This document shows, piece by piece, positions 1 through 8,857 of a DNA stretch of 64,000 bases. A program made the position numbers and the translations under genes. The notes beneath the pieces are model-generated. The model searched no databases, was not told the DNA's origin, and was given only the letters and a program-made list of their open reading frames with translations. This DNA comes from Flavobacterium zepuense (lineage in GTDB: Bacteria; Bacteroidota; Bacteroidia; Flavobacteriales; Flavobacteriaceae): assembly GCF_007097145.1 (NCBI RefSeq), contig NZ_VJVZ01000007.1, positions 203,267 to 267,266 on the forward strand, given 5' to 3'. Position 1 is the stretch's first letter. Every line of letters starts with the position of its first letter.

Positions 1-1842
1 ATTGGTTTTAGTATGATTATATCGTTCCTGCTTTCGCAGACGTTTGTACCCGTAATGGCCAACTGGCTGATGAAAGAGGCCGGTCACGGCAAAGAGCACA
101 ACGTTACCATGCCTGCCGAAGACGTATACATTCAGCAACAGGACTATGCCGAAAGAGAAGATTATAATAATGACGGCAAAGTGGGCGGGTTTGAAAAATT
201 TCGCCGTGGGTTCATGAAGTTGCAGGACAGGCTTATGCCTGCCCGTAAGCTTATTTCATTAGGCTATTTACTTGCCATTACCGCAATTGCAATAATAATG
301 CTTGGCGTTATTGGGCAGGATGTCTTCCCTAAGGTAAACTCAAGCCAGTTCCAGCTGCGCCTGCGCCTGCCGGAAGGCACCCGTATGGAGCGCACCGAAG
401 ACGAAGCACTCAAAGTGCTTAAAGAACTCGAAAAAATGGTGGGTAAAGAGCACATAGCTATATCATCGGCCTATGTGGGTACGCACCCGTCGCTGTTCTC
501 GGTATCGCCTATCTACCTGTTTATGGCAGGACCTCACGAAGGTGTTTTCCAGATAGCCCTTAAAGATTACCACAGGGATATGGACGATTTTAAAGACGAG
601 CTAAGGCAACGTATTAAAAAAATAGCACCAAGCGTTAAAGTATCTTTTGAACCTATAGAGCTTACCGATAAGGTACTAAGCCAGGGATCGCCTACTCCTA
701 TAGAGATAAGGATTGCCGGTAAGAACAAGAAACTTAACGAGGAGTATGCCAATAAGATAATTGCCAAACTTAATACAATAGATTATTTTAGAGATGTGCA
801 AATAGCACAGTCGCTACACTACCCTACGTTAGATATTACTATAGACAGGGTTAGGGCAGCACAACTGGGGGTTGATATGAACGATATTTCGCGTTCGCTT
901 ATTGCTGCAACCTCATCATCCCGTTATACCGATAAAAATACTTGGGTAGACGAAAAAATCGGCCTGTCGTACAACGTACAGGTACAGGTTCCGTTAGATA
1001 AAATGATGACAGAGCAGGATATTGCCAACATACCGTTGCTAAGAAATTCAACAAGGCCGGTGTTAGGCGATGTGGCTACCATAACGCATTCATCTACACG
1101 CGGGGAGAATGATAACCTTGGTGCCATGCCGTATATTTCTGTAACTGCCAATACCGACCATGTAGACCTTGGCACTGCTGCTAAAGATGTTAACAAAGCT
1201 ATTGCCGATCTGGGCGAATTGCCGCGTGGTTTATTTGTAGAGCCTATTGGCCTTAGTAAAGTTTTAAGCGAAACCATGAGCAGCCTGCAATCGGGGTTAT
1301 TAGTAGCGGTTATCGTTATCTTTTTAATGCTGTCGGCAAACTTCCAGTCGTTCAGGGTGTCATTGGTTATATTAACTACAGTGCCTGCGGTGGTACTGGG
1401 CGCATTGCTATTGCTGCTTGCCACAGGATCTACGCTTAACCTGCAATCATATATGGGTATTATCATGTCCGTCGGGGTATCTATTGCCAATGCCGTACTG
1501 CTTGTTACCAATGCCGAGCATTTGCGCCGCGAAAATGGTGGCGATGCCTTAAAAGCAGCCCGCGAGGCAGCATCATTGCGCCTCCGCCCTATTATAATGA
1601 CCAGTGTTGCCATGATTGCCGGTATGCTGCCTATGGCTATAGGCCACGGCGAAAGCGGCGAGCAGGTATCGCCATTAGGCCGTGCCGTAATTGGCGGACT
1701 GCTGTTCTCTACCTTTGCCGTACTTGTAATACTACCTATTATATTTGCATGGGCACAGGGCAAGGCCACAACCCAGTCGGTTTCATTAGACCCCGAAGAC
1801 ACAGAAAGTAAACATTATATACCAACAACATCACACCAATAA
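1..1842 (+). CDS. RND efflux pump permease subunit, C-terminal part (5' end outside window)
   Basis: The reading frame is already open at base 1, so this is the last ~613 codons of a larger gene; RND permeases are usually about 1000-1200 residues. Seen: a hydrophobic segment ending at a VPVMANWLMK boundary, a charged cytoplasmic loop, another membrane segment (about residues 80-105 counted from the ATG at 13), a long periplasmic porter-type domain, then a cluster of membrane helices near the end (SGLLVAVIVIFLMLSANFQS, SYMGIIMSVGVSIANAVLLV, LRPIIMTSVAMIAGMLPMA), the classical RND fold. It is an inner-membrane proton-driven exporter; drug versus metal substrate cannot be decided. The stop is one base before the adaptor start, so both are co-translated. 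Permease-before-adaptor order suggests any TolC partner gene lies upstream, outside the window. Confidence 0.93.
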   Translation: MGFSMIISFLLSQTFVPVMANWLMKEAGHGKEHNVTMPAEDVYIQQQDYAEREDYNNDGKVGGFEKFRRGFMKLQDRLMPARKLISLGYLLAITAIAIIMLGVIGQDVFPKVNSSQFQLRLRLPEGTRMERTEDEALKVLKELEKMVGKEHIAISSAYVGTHPSLFSVSPIYLFMAGPHEGVFQIALKDYHRDMDDFKDELRQRIKKIAPSVKVSFEPIELTDKVLSQGSPTPIEIRIAGKNKKLNEEYANKIIAKLNTIDYFRDVQIAQSLHYPTLDITIDRVRAAQLGVDMNDISRSLIAATSSSRYTDKNTWVDEKIGLSYNVQVQVPLDKMMTEQDIANIPLLRNSTRPVLGDVATITHSSTRGENDNLGAMPYISVTANTDHVDLGTAAKDVNKAIADLGELPRGLFVEPIGLSKVLSETMSSLQSGLLVAVIVIFLMLSANFQSFRVSLVILTTVPAVVLGALLLLLATGSTLNLQSYMGIIMSVGVSIANAVLLVTNAEHLRRENGGDALKAAREAASLRLRPIIMTSVAMIAGMLPMAIGHGESGEQVSPLGRAVIGGLLFSTFAVLVILPIIFAWAQGKATTQSVSLDPEDTESKHYIPTTSHQ

Positions 1843-1843
1843 T

Positions 1844-2929
1844 ATGAAGACTTACTATATACCCACCGCAGCGGCATTATTGCTCTTAACGCTTGCCAGC
1901 TGTGGTAAAAAAGAAGAAGCCCCCGTTGTTGAGGCCGAACCTGCAATTGAAACCTTTACCCTGCACAAGGAAAAACTGTCGAGCCAGATACGCCTTCCGG
2001 CAGAATTACAGGGCTTTCGCCAGACCGACATTTATGCCAAAGTAAGCAGCTATGTAAAAGAGCTTAAAGTTGATATAGGCAGCGAGGTTAAAGCCGGGCA
2101 GTTGCTGATTGTTTTAGAAGCGCCGGAGATAAGCTCACAACTGGCAGCTGCTGAGTCGCGCCTGCGTTCTCAGGAAGCTGTGTACACTGCAAGTAACAGC
2201 ACCTATAACCGCCTTTTAGAAACCAGTAAAGTAGAAGGTACCATCTCTAAAAACGACCTTGATATTGCCCTGTCGCGCAAAAGCTCTGATTATGCACAGT
2301 TTCAGGCAGCAAAAGCGGCGTATAAAGAAGTACAGGTTAACCTTGGCTACCTGCAAATACGCGCCCCGTTTGATGGCGTTGTAAGTGCCCGTAACGTAAA
2401 TACAGGCGCTTATGTAGGCCCTGCCGGTAAAGGGTCAGAACTGCCATTATTTACCATCCAGGATCAAAAGAAACTGCGCCTTGCGGTATCGGTACCCGAA
2501 ATGTATACGGGCTATCTTAAGCAGGGCGATGAGATTAGCTTTAGTGTAAGGTCGTTCCCTAACGAAATCTTTAAGGCTAAGATACAGCGTATGTCGGGTG
2601 CGCTTGACCTGCGACTGCGTTCTGAACGTGTAGAGATGGATGTTATCAACGATAATAAAAAATTATTACCGGGCATGGTTGCCGAGGTTGTACTGGCATT
2701 AAACAGCAAAGACAGCACTTTTGTAGTGCCTAAAACCGCTGTGGTAAGTTCTGCCGAAGGCGCCTTTGTACTTTCCGTTAAGGATAATGTTACGCACCGC
2801 ACCGAGATAAAAAAAGGCCGTGAAACCGGCGATAATGTAGAAGTGTTTAGCGATAGCTTAACCGTAAATGAGGTACTTGTAAAAGCTGCATCCGAAGAAA
2901 TGAGGAACGGTACCCCTGTTAAAAAGTAA
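1844..2929 (+). CDS. RND/HlyD-type efflux periplasmic adaptor lipoprotein
   Basis: 361 residues. The N-terminus is a lipoprotein signal ending in LTLASC with the lipid Cys at about residue 20. It is followed by the membrane-fusion-protein architecture: a first lipoyl half (VSSYVKELKVDIGSEVKAGQ), a helical hairpin (about 95-155), a second lipoyl half (LQIRAPFDGVVSARNVNTGA), then beta-barrel and membrane-proximal domains. It joins the inner-membrane permease encoded immediately upstream to an outer-membrane channel. The start is fixed by the one-base gap after the permease stop and by the signal peptide. A strong hairpin terminator follows 44 bases after the stop, so this is the last gene of its operon. 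No outer-membrane channel gene follows. Confidence 0.93.
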   Translation: MKTYYIPTAAALLLLTLASCGKKEEAPVVEAEPAIETFTLHKEKLSSQIRLPAELQGFRQTDIYAKVSSYVKELKVDIGSEVKAGQLLIVLEAPEISSQLAAAESRLRSQEAVYTASNSTYNRLLETSKVEGTISKNDLDIALSRKSSDYAQFQAAKAAYKEVQVNLGYLQIRAPFDGVVSARNVNTGAYVGPAGKGSELPLFTIQDQKKLRLAVSVPEMYTGYLKQGDEISFSVRSFPNEIFKAKIQRMSGALDLRLRSERVEMDVINDNKKLLPGMVAEVVLALNSKDSTFVVPKTAVVSSAEGAFVLSVKDNVTHRTEIKKGRETGDNVEVFSDSLTVNEVLVKAASEEMRNGTPVKK

Positions 2930-2972
2930 ATTATTTGTCGTCAACATAATAATTTTAATTTGTTTGGTAGAG

Positions 2973-3008
2973 AGCCCCACGTTTAATAGCGTGGGGTTCT
3001 TGTTTTTT
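2973..3008 (+). terminator. Rho-independent terminator of the RND operon
   Basis: Hairpin with arms AGCCCCACG (2973-2981) and CGTGGGGTT (2990-2998), loop of eight, one G-T pair, followed by a T-rich run from 2999. It sits 44 bases after the adaptor stop. Confidence 0.85.
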
Positions 3009-3044
3009 TATGTAACTACCCTGCAAATATAGCAATCGTCGCAT

Positions 3045-3300
3045 TCCCCTCCCTTGGAGGGGTGGCTAAAAGCCGGAGTGGTTTAACCCTATGTTCTTTT
3101 GTCTTGAAACAAAAGAACCAAAAATTCAAGGCTCCAACTTCTTTTGCTACAAAATATATGTCTCGGCTAAATCATTTGAACTCGCTGGCGCTCAAACAGC
3201 AAATGATTCTTAACGCCTCAACGTATATTTTGCTTAACGCAACGAAGTTTAATGCCTTAGCTTCACTCAAATCTTCTTACTCTGGTATGAAAATAAATCA
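3045..3300. repeat. Probable dispersed intergenic repeat element
   Basis: This ~255-base stretch between a terminator and the next hairpin has no convincing gene. It starts with a small palindrome (CCCCTCCCTTGGAGGGG) and continues with a motif TCTTTTGTCTTGAAACAAAAGAACC that contains a short inverted repeat. A frame from 3062 can be read as 84 residues, but its composition (KQKNQKF, repeated Leu/Asn/Ala) is not protein-like and it has no ribosome-binding context. I recall closely similar text in intergenic regions of other flavobacteria, so I treat it as a repeat; this rests on recollection, not on a search. Confidence 0.45.
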
Positions 3301-3302
3301 AA

Positions 3303-3332
3303 AAAAGGATCGCTAAACAAAACGATCCTTTT
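3303..3332 (-). terminator. Hairpin terminator for the minus-strand antiporter operon
   Basis: Perfect 10-bp arms AAAAGGATCG (3303-3312) and CGATCCTTTT (3323-3332) with a 10-base loop. Read on the minus strand it is followed by TTTTTTGATTT, so it can end transcription of the two minus-strand genes at 3424-6088. Confidence 0.75.
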
Positions 3333-3423
3333 ACTAACTCAAAGTAATAATAAACAATGTATAATAAGGTACATCAGCCCGCTCCTTAGGCACCCACCAC
3401 GAAACGGGACCAACTACCTGTAC

Positions 3424-3813
3424 TTATATAAATTTATAGCCTATACCAAACGTCCATATCTGTTTGTCGTTGGTATCATAACCATAATACGGCGTAATAA
3501 ACATAATATGTTTATACTCTATAATAGGCGAAACCGCCAGCCTTGGTACAGCTTTTTTATCCAGCACAATGAGCGATGGAAATGCCCCCACTCCTACTTT
3601 AAAATTTTTGCTAAACCGATACTTAAGGCTTGGCCCGCCTACGTTTATACCAAAGGTGTCGCTCCCATAAGATACGGCAAGCATACCATCAAACCCTGCT
3701 TCATACTTTTTTTCTGCGGCCTGCTGCGGCACATCGGCCGGTTTTTCCTGGGCATGCAACGTTGCGGCACCCTGTAGTAAACACAGCAATGCCATCGTTT
3801 TAAAAATATTCAT
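3424..3813 (-). CDS. Small secreted/outer-membrane-like protein of unknown function
   Basis: 129 residues. Residues 1-21 form a signal peptide (MNIFKTMALLCLLQGAATLHAQ). The rest is rich in alternating hydrophobic/aromatic residues and Gly (MLAVSYGSDTFGINVGG, LKYRFSKNFKVGVGAFPS, IWTFGIGYKFI), as in short beta-barrel outer-membrane proteins, and it ends in Phe-Ile, a barrel-like end. I do not recognise a named family. It lies one base after the stop of the antiporter gene and is therefore probably its operon partner. The frame stays open for 29 codons after its TAA (see findings). Confidence 0.8.
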   Translation of the reverse strand: MNIFKTMALLCLLQGAATLHAQEKPADVPQQAAEKKYEAGFDGMLAVSYGSDTFGINVGGPSLKYRFSKNFKVGVGAFPSLIVLDKKAVPRLAVSPIIEYKHIMFITPYYGYDTNDKQIWTFGIGYKFI

Positions 3814-3814
3814 G

Positions 3815-6088
3815 CTATTTTTTTACAAGTAGTAATGATGGTGTATTATTAAGCCACGGGCTGCGCGACTCTACCAGTTTCTTCCAGCTGTCTACACTTA
3901 TTACCATAAGATCCTGGCTTTGAAGGAACTCTTTTTCAAGTTTCTTTTGGTTAAGCAGCTGGATGTGGTTGGGCACCGTATGTTCTATGCTACGGATACT
4001 CTCTTTAATCTGAGGATTGTTTTTAACCGATCCATCGGCATCCAGAACCGTTACCTGAGAGCCTGCATTAACAATAAGCCTTTGTGCCAGATCTATCAAA
4101 AAGGCATCGCTTTCATCAAAAATGGTAACAAAAACCCTGTCGGTACTTTTAAAGCCTTTATCTACCAATATCCCTACCGGCGACTCGGTTTTAGAAAGTA
4201 TGTGCTGTGTTTTATCATCAAAAGGCGAATTTTCAAACAGTTTTTCCTTCCCTGTAAACGTGTTTAAGAGGCTTTCCGGGTTAATGATACGGGTTGTAAA
4301 TCCAAGTATCTTACCCAGCAATGTACCTTCAAAAATGGATTGCCCAATGTCTATAAGCACCAGGTCAAACTCTCCTTTGTTGGCAACCGTAGCAATATCA
4401 CTGTCCATATCGGTAGTCGCTTTAAAAAGCGTGGTAACCTTCTGCCCTATATTTTCGGCTTCAGCCAAAACAGGCTTAAAGCTATCCTGCTCATATTCCT
4501 GCAAGTTAAACGTATGTATTTCGCTACTTGGCATAATATGCATGGCAGTTACCATGGCATTGGCCTTCATTTCGCCTACAAATGCATTAGCAAGTCGAAG
4601 CAGGGTTTTACCGCCCTCGGGACTATCAAAAGAAATAAGTACCTTATATACACTCGCCTGGCGAATTTCCGACGGGATATAGTTTTTCTTACGGTTAAAG
4701 ATATAGCCTATCAGGTCGAGCGCAGGGCCCGTCATAAAGGTGGTGGCAAGCGCCATGATAACCATCATAGAGAAGATCTCTGTGCTCAATACACCAAGGT
4801 CGTACCCTATGTTTAGCACGATAAGTTCCATTAATCCCCTTGTATTCATAAGGGCACCAATAGTAAGGCTGTCGCGCCAGTTTTGGCCTACAAATTTGGC
4901 CGTAATGGCACTACCTAAAAATTTACCAACCACGGCCACGAGGATTATAAGTCCGCATACCTGCCATAAATACGGGTCGTCCAGCAAGCCTATCTGCGTG
5001 CGCAAGCCTGTAAACACAAAGAATAGCGGCAGCAGCATTACCTGCGAAACGTCTTCTACCTTCTCTATAAATATATTCCTGAATTTCATGCTCTCCGGCA
5101 TAATGGCACCCGCCATAAATGCTCCAAACAGCGCGTGGATGCCTATAACCTCTGTAGTATATGCCGAGATTAAAAGCGTAAGGAAAAATATGGCCACAAC
5201 CGGTTTGGTAACGTTTTCTTTGTGGCTAAACAATTCGCCAATACGTTTAAGGAACGGCTTAACTACCCAAAGCATAAGGAAAACATAGGCTATTGCTAAT
5301 GCTATAATGTACAGCGAGCTTACAAATGAACCTGCCTTTACAATAGCAATTACCGCAGCAAGAATACACCAGGCAGTAATATCATCGGCGGCGGCACAGG
5401 TTATCACCAGCGCGCCAATGCGGGTGCGGTGCAAGCCACGCTCCTGAACAATACGCGCCAGTACCGGAAACGCCGTAATACTCATTGCAATACCTAAAAA
5501 CAACGCAAAAGACGAAAACGCTACACCTGCCGGTGCAAACTGCTCATAAATATAAAATGCAAGCCCAAGGCCTAAGGTAAAGGGTATTATAATACTGGCA
5601 TGGCTGATAATAACAGCATCTTTAGCCTTATTTTTAAGCACGTTAAGATCGAGTTCCATTCCTACCACATACATGAACAGGATAAGGCCTATCTGGCTTA
5701 ATATCTGAAGGTTGCCTAACGACTCTTTTGGAAATAAAAGCCCTGAATATTCCGGGAAAAACGTACCTACTAATGATGGGCCTAACACAATACCGGCTAT
5801 CATTTCGCCAATAACGGTTGGCTGCCCCAGTTTTTTGCATATCCAGCCAAAAAAGCGGGCTACAAATAGTATGGTGATTATCTGCACCAGTAAAAGTGCC
5901 AATGGATGCGTAAGATTATGGAAAAGCGAATCTAAAAAATCCTGCCATTGCCCCTTTCCGGATACTTCAGCTGATATCTGGCGGCCTTCTTCAAGCCCTT
6001 TGCCATTGGTAAGCACTACATATATTAATACTGAGAAAACTGCAATTATTATTATATAAAAAAGGCTATTCCTAAATTGTTTCATCAT
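3815..6088 (-). CDS. CPA2-family cation:proton antiporter (KefB/NapA-like) with C-terminal UspA-like region
   Basis: About 757 residues. One N-terminal membrane segment is followed by a periplasmic stretch, then the ~12-helix sodium/proton exchanger domain (about residues 50-440). Visible family signatures are GEMIAGIVLGPSLVG, the helix CAAADDITAWCILAAV with the paired Asp residues typical of CPA2 ion-binding sites, and TRGLMELIVLNIGYDLGVL. The C-terminal ~290 residues (YKVLISFDSPEGGKTLLRLA onward) look like tandem universal-stress-like cytoplasmic domains rather than TrkA-N. The role is exchange of K+ or Na+ for protons at the inner membrane. I chose the ATG at 6088 (MMKQF); a longer reading would begin at a TTG at 6115 and adds a segment unlike a signal or membrane helix. 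Upstream of the small gene at 3424-3813. Confidence 0.9.
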   Translation of the reverse strand: MMKQFRNSLFYIIIIAVFSVLIYVVLTNGKGLEEGRQISAEVSGKGQWQDFLDSLFHNLTHPLALLLVQIITILFVARFFGWICKKLGQPTVIGEMIAGIVLGPSLVGTFFPEYSGLLFPKESLGNLQILSQIGLILFMYVVGMELDLNVLKNKAKDAVIISHASIIIPFTLGLGLAFYIYEQFAPAGVAFSSFALFLGIAMSITAFPVLARIVQERGLHRTRIGALVITCAAADDITAWCILAAVIAIVKAGSFVSSLYIIALAIAYVFLMLWVVKPFLKRIGELFSHKENVTKPVVAIFFLTLLISAYTTEVIGIHALFGAFMAGAIMPESMKFRNIFIEKVEDVSQVMLLPLFFVFTGLRTQIGLLDDPYLWQVCGLIILVAVVGKFLGSAITAKFVGQNWRDSLTIGALMNTRGLMELIVLNIGYDLGVLSTEIFSMMVIMALATTFMTGPALDLIGYIFNRKKNYIPSEIRQASVYKVLISFDSPEGGKTLLRLANAFVGEMKANAMVTAMHIMPSSEIHTFNLQEYEQDSFKPVLAEAENIGQKVTTLFKATTDMDSDIATVANKGEFDLVLIDIGQSIFEGTLLGKILGFTTRIINPESLLNTFTGKEKLFENSPFDDKTQHILSKTESPVGILVDKGFKSTDRVFVTIFDESDAFLIDLAQRLIVNAGSQVTVLDADGSVKNNPQIKESIRSIEHTVPNHIQLLNQKKLEKEFLQSQDLMVISVDSWKKLVESRSPWLNNTPSLLLVKK

Positions 6089-6222
6089 GATTGTGGCTTT
6101 TAAAATACGGCACAATATTACTGAGAAAATGATAAGGAAAAACAGTGCTATACCTTTAAATAAGACACGATGTAACGAAAGGGGACAATTATGTAATGAA
6201 ACTTAAAATAGTGTTAAAGAAT

Positions 6223-6244
6223 AACAAAACAGTGCTATTTTGTT
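6223..6244 (-). terminator. Weak hairpin after the LytTR gene
   Basis: Arms AACAAAA (6223-6229) and TTTTGTT (6238-6244) with an 8-base loop, just past the stop of the regulator gene on the minus strand and followed there by ATTCTTT. Short and AT-rich, so only a weak call; it could also be part of the antiporter promoter region. Confidence 0.35.
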
Positions 6245-6267
6245 GGGATCATCGCCTTCGTAAATAC

Positions 6268-6990
6268 CTAAATCTTTACTTTTTTAATAAAATCATTACG
6301 ATAAATTTCGCTTAGTGCGAAGGTGTAGTGCGTTCCATCGGGCAGGAGCCTGTCAGCCGTAATAATGTCGTGTGCATAAAACTGCACATGCTTAATGGCA
6401 ATAATGGCCTTCTTATTAACGCGGCAAAAATCCTTCTCCGGGAGCATGTCCAACAGCTTCTCAAAAGAACAGTTTTTAGCGGTTATCTTGCTGCCATCAT
6501 TTAAAAACAATATTTTATCCCGGCTGTCTATCTTAGAGGTAAACATGCAAAAAATGGAGTCGACATTAATAAGCGCTTTGCCTTTATCGGTATTGAGCTG
6601 TATTTGCTTTGGCGCTGCGGGCTCCGGTTTTGCCATACGGCCCGCCACTTTTTGCACTGCCTGTTGCAGCCTTTCCTGCTTTACGGGCTTTACCACATAA
6701 TCTACCGCATCCCTATCAAAGGCATCAACCGCAAAATTTTTATAGGCTGTGGTAAAAATTATCGCTTTGCCTTTAAGTGCATCGGCAACCTGAAGGCCGT
6801 TCATTCCGGGCATTTCTATATCGGTAATCAATAGGTCGTACTCAAGGCCTGCCTGCTCCTGTAGCAGCAGTTGCGGGCTGTTAAATGCCTTTACCACTTC
6901 CAGTTCCGGCATTTGTTCGCACAGCATTTTAAGCAGCATTAGGCCGGGCAGCTCGTCATCAAGCAATAAGCATCTGATTTTTGTGTTCAA
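6268..6990 (-). CDS. LytTR-family response regulator
   Basis: 240 residues. The receiver domain spans about 1-120, with acidic pair D11/D12 (LLLDDELPG), the phospho-acceptor D57 (LLITDIEMPGMNG), T80 in the IIFTTAYK segment and a Lys in DYVVKPVK. A LytTR DNA-binding domain fills about 135-240 (FCRVNKKAIIAIKHV). The start codon is TTG at 6990, inside the end of the kinase gene, with a 32-base overlap; no usable ATG lies near, and the receiver fold needs this start. The overlap implies translational coupling with the kinase at 6959-7711. Its targets are unknown. Bacteroidota LytTR pairs often regulate neighbouring envelope genes, but that is inference here. Confidence 0.93.
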   Translation of the reverse strand: MNTKIRCLLLDDELPGLMLLKMLCEQMPELEVVKAFNSPQLLLQEQAGLEYDLLITDIEMPGMNGLQVADALKGKAIIFTTAYKNFAVDAFDRDAVDYVVKPVKQERLQQAVQKVAGRMAKPEPAAPKQIQLNTDKGKALINVDSIFCMFTSKIDSRDKILFLNDGSKITAKNCSFEKLLDMLPEKDFCRVNKKAIIAIKHVQFYAHDIITADRLLPDGTHYTFALSEIYRNDFIKKVKI

Positions 6991-7711
6991 GCAGGTTTAT
7001 TTTTAATTGTGCAACATAAATATCTTCTTCCACATAACGGTCCAGCTTAAAGCAGGACTTGTACAGTATTTTAAGGCGCTGCTCTAAAGTAGCCGCCCCA
7101 ATACCGCTGTGGTCTTTTAAGAAGGCTGATTTAGGCGATACCTTATTAGTTACCGTTATGGTGAACATACCGTCTTTAAACTCGATAATAATTGATATAA
7201 ACGCATCAGTACTTTGCAAATCGGCATGCTTAAAGGCGTTTTCTATCAAATCTATCGATATTAGCGGAGCAAGTATCTTTTGCTCATAAAGCGCATCCAA
7301 CTCATCTATCTTCTTTTTAACGCTGATAGAAAATAACGGGCTAAGCTTAATTTTATTAATCTCGATAAGGTTCAGGGCAAATTCAATTTCCTCTTTAGGG
7401 CTTACAAAGCGGTTTTGGCTTTCGTATAATATATAATCCAGCACGTTGCTAAGCTTATCCATAGCAAAATACGTTTGGTACGCGTGCGATTGTATGGAGT
7501 TGAGTATATTTTTAAACAGGTGCGGATTTAACCGCGCCTCCAATGTTTGCAATTGCAGGGTGTTGGTTTTATTCTCCATCTCTACAAAGCGCATTTCGAG
7601 GTCTTTTTTAGTTTTTTCAGATTTTACCGTACGCACTATAAGCCACACCAAAACTATGGCAAGCAAGCCTATAATACAGAATAATAAAAGTATGTTTAAA
7701 GGTATTTGCAT
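6959..7711 (-). CDS. Sensor histidine kinase, LytS/YehU-type
   Basis: 250 residues. One N-terminal membrane helix (about 7-27), a short coiled linker (about 30-58), then a His-kinase domain of the LytS class with the phospho-acceptor His at about 64 in LNPHLFKNILNSIQ, an N box (LIENAFKHAD) and a G box (GIGAATLEQRLKILY). There is no periplasmic sensor domain, so the signal is likely sensed in the membrane or through a partner protein. It starts one base after the stop of the lipoprotein rhodanese gene and overlaps the LytTR regulator gene, making a rhodanese-kinase-regulator unit. The tail downstream of the G box is typical of this family. Confidence 0.92.
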   Translation of the reverse strand: MQIPLNILLLFCIIGLLAIVLVWLIVRTVKSEKTKKDLEMRFVEMENKTNTLQLQTLEARLNPHLFKNILNSIQSHAYQTYFAMDKLSNVLDYILYESQNRFVSPKEEIEFALNLIEINKIKLSPLFSISVKKKIDELDALYEQKILAPLISIDLIENAFKHADLQSTDAFISIIIEFKDGMFTITVTNKVSPKSAFLKDHSGIGAATLEQRLKILYKSCFKLDRYVEEDIYVAQLKINLLEHKNQMLIA

Positions 7712-7712
7712 G

Positions 7713-8099
7713 CTATTGCTTTACGGGTTTATTGGCCTCATTCCAGGCATCCATACCGCCATCAAGCTCTACAATGTGCTCAAACCCTTTCGATTTTAAA
7801 TGCTCAACCGCTTCGGCACTGCGCCCACCGGCTTTGCAGTACACATAAACCGTTTTACTTTTATCAAGGCTGTCTACCTGCTTGGCAAAGTCGGCATCAT
7901 AGACATGCATATTTATGGCATCGGCAATATGTCCGCTTTTGTATTCTTTGGGTGTGCGTACATCAATAATCTGGCCTTTATCGGCAGCCATTTCTTTCTC
8001 AAAAGTTGATGGTGGCACAAGCTCCACACCCTTTTTATGCTGGCCCTGGCAGGATGTAAACGTTAGCGCAATAAATAATATGTATAGCAAATTTTTCAT
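7713..8099 (-). CDS. Rhodanese-like sulfurtransferase lipoprotein
   Basis: 128 residues from the ATG at 8099; a longer reading from a TTG at 8117 adds six residues before the signal peptide and is less likely. Lipoprotein signal MKNLLYILFIALTFTSC with lipid Cys 17, then one rhodanese domain with the N-terminal IIDVRTPKEYKSGHI motif and the active loop CKAGGRS (catalytic Cys about 88). It is expected in the envelope, moving sulfane sulfur to thiol acceptors or acting as a redox/sulfur-binding module. It lies between the CGWC thioredoxin-fold gene (45 bases upstream) and the sensor kinase (1 base downstream). A persulfide or thiol signal for the kinase is an inference. Confidence 0.92.
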   Translation of the reverse strand: MKNLLYILFIALTFTSCQGQHKKGVELVPPSTFEKEMAADKGQIIDVRTPKEYKSGHIADAINMHVYDADFAKQVDSLDKSKTVYVYCKAGGRSAEAVEHLKSKGFEHIVELDGGMDAWNEANKPVKQ

Positions 8100-8144
8100 A
8101 ATAGTAATTTTATGCAAAGGTAAGCATTACGCTTTACCTGCAAA

Positions 8145-8666
8145 TTACGCCTTTTTAATGGTAAACACCTGGCTTATTACAGCAAGCTGGGCGGCAGTAA
8201 GTTTAGATGTTTTTTTAAGCTTGGCTGTAAAAGCGGCAACCTCAGCTTCAGATCCCGGACAGCCTATGTTCTCGCCTTTGGCATCAAACGAGTCGGCCAG
8301 TACATTGCCTTTCGCATCCAGTATTATCCAAAAAGGCAAACCGGCATCGCTGCCTTTATATTTTGCCAGCAGTACATCTGCGCCCGGATTTTCGAGTGCT
8401 TTATTTTTGGGCGATTCCTGTACGGTTAGCTGCGTACTTACATAATTATCATCGAATAATTTTTTGGTGCCGTCTGCCTGCATATTTTTTTCCATTTTTT
8501 TGCACCAGCCACACCACGAGGCGTGAAACATTACAAAAACATTCTTGTTTTCTTTTTTAGCCTGGGCAAAAGCCCTGTCCATAATAACGGTAGCACTTTC
8601 CTGTGCTATAGCATTGCTTACAGGCATTGCAAGCAAAAGGGTAATGATGAGTAATTTCAGTTTCAT
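8145..8666 (-). CDS. Secreted thioredoxin-fold protein with CGWC motif
   Basis: 173 residues. Signal peptide of about 22 residues (MKLKLLIITLLLAMPVSNAIAQ), then a thioredoxin-like domain of the thioredoxin_7/DUF255-like type with active site HASWCGWCKKME (Cys 52 and 55), and GLPFWIILDAKGNVL with the cis-Pro-type segment. A C-terminal helical tail (about 140-173) is not part of the core fold. It probably reduces or isomerises disulfides in the periplasm, or accepts electrons from a membrane reductase. It is the first gene of a minus-strand series leading into the rhodanese, kinase and regulator. Confidence 0.9.
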   Translation of the reverse strand: MKLKLLIITLLLAMPVSNAIAQESATVIMDRAFAQAKKENKNVFVMFHASWCGWCKKMEKNMQADGTKKLFDDNYVSTQLTVQESPKNKALENPGADVLLAKYKGSDAGLPFWIILDAKGNVLADSFDAKGENIGCPGSEAEVAAFTAKLKKTSKLTAAQLAVISQVFTIKKA

Positions 8667-8857
8667 AGTAATAGGTGGTTAATGTGAGTTACGAAGTTAC
8701 TAAAAATCTTACGTAATTGTACATTGCAAAACCAATACCAGATTAGAAACTTTAATAATATATTATAACTATTTTGTAATATTTAATAACTGAATATTTT
8801 TGGAATAAATTTAATTTTGGCCTACTTTTATATAACCAATTAAACCGATCTGCCTAT
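8667..8857. other. Divergent promoter region
   Basis: 191 bases between the divergent thioredoxin-fold gene (minus) and response-regulator gene (plus), strongly AT-rich. No perfect TTTG-N-TAnnTTTG pair is visible on the plus strand; the sequence TAATTTTGGCC near 8811-8820 is the closest -7-like element. No ORF or strong hairpin seen. Confidence 0.4.

Noticed and set aside
924..1802. 292-residue minus-strand frame opposite the RND permease
   Set aside because: Antisense to a clear coding sequence; Ser/Thr/Ile-rich shadow without any domain.
3062..3316. 84-residue plus-strand frame after the RND operon
   Set aside because: Composition is not protein-like, it lies in repeat-like DNA behind a terminator, and its end overlaps a hairpin for the other strand.
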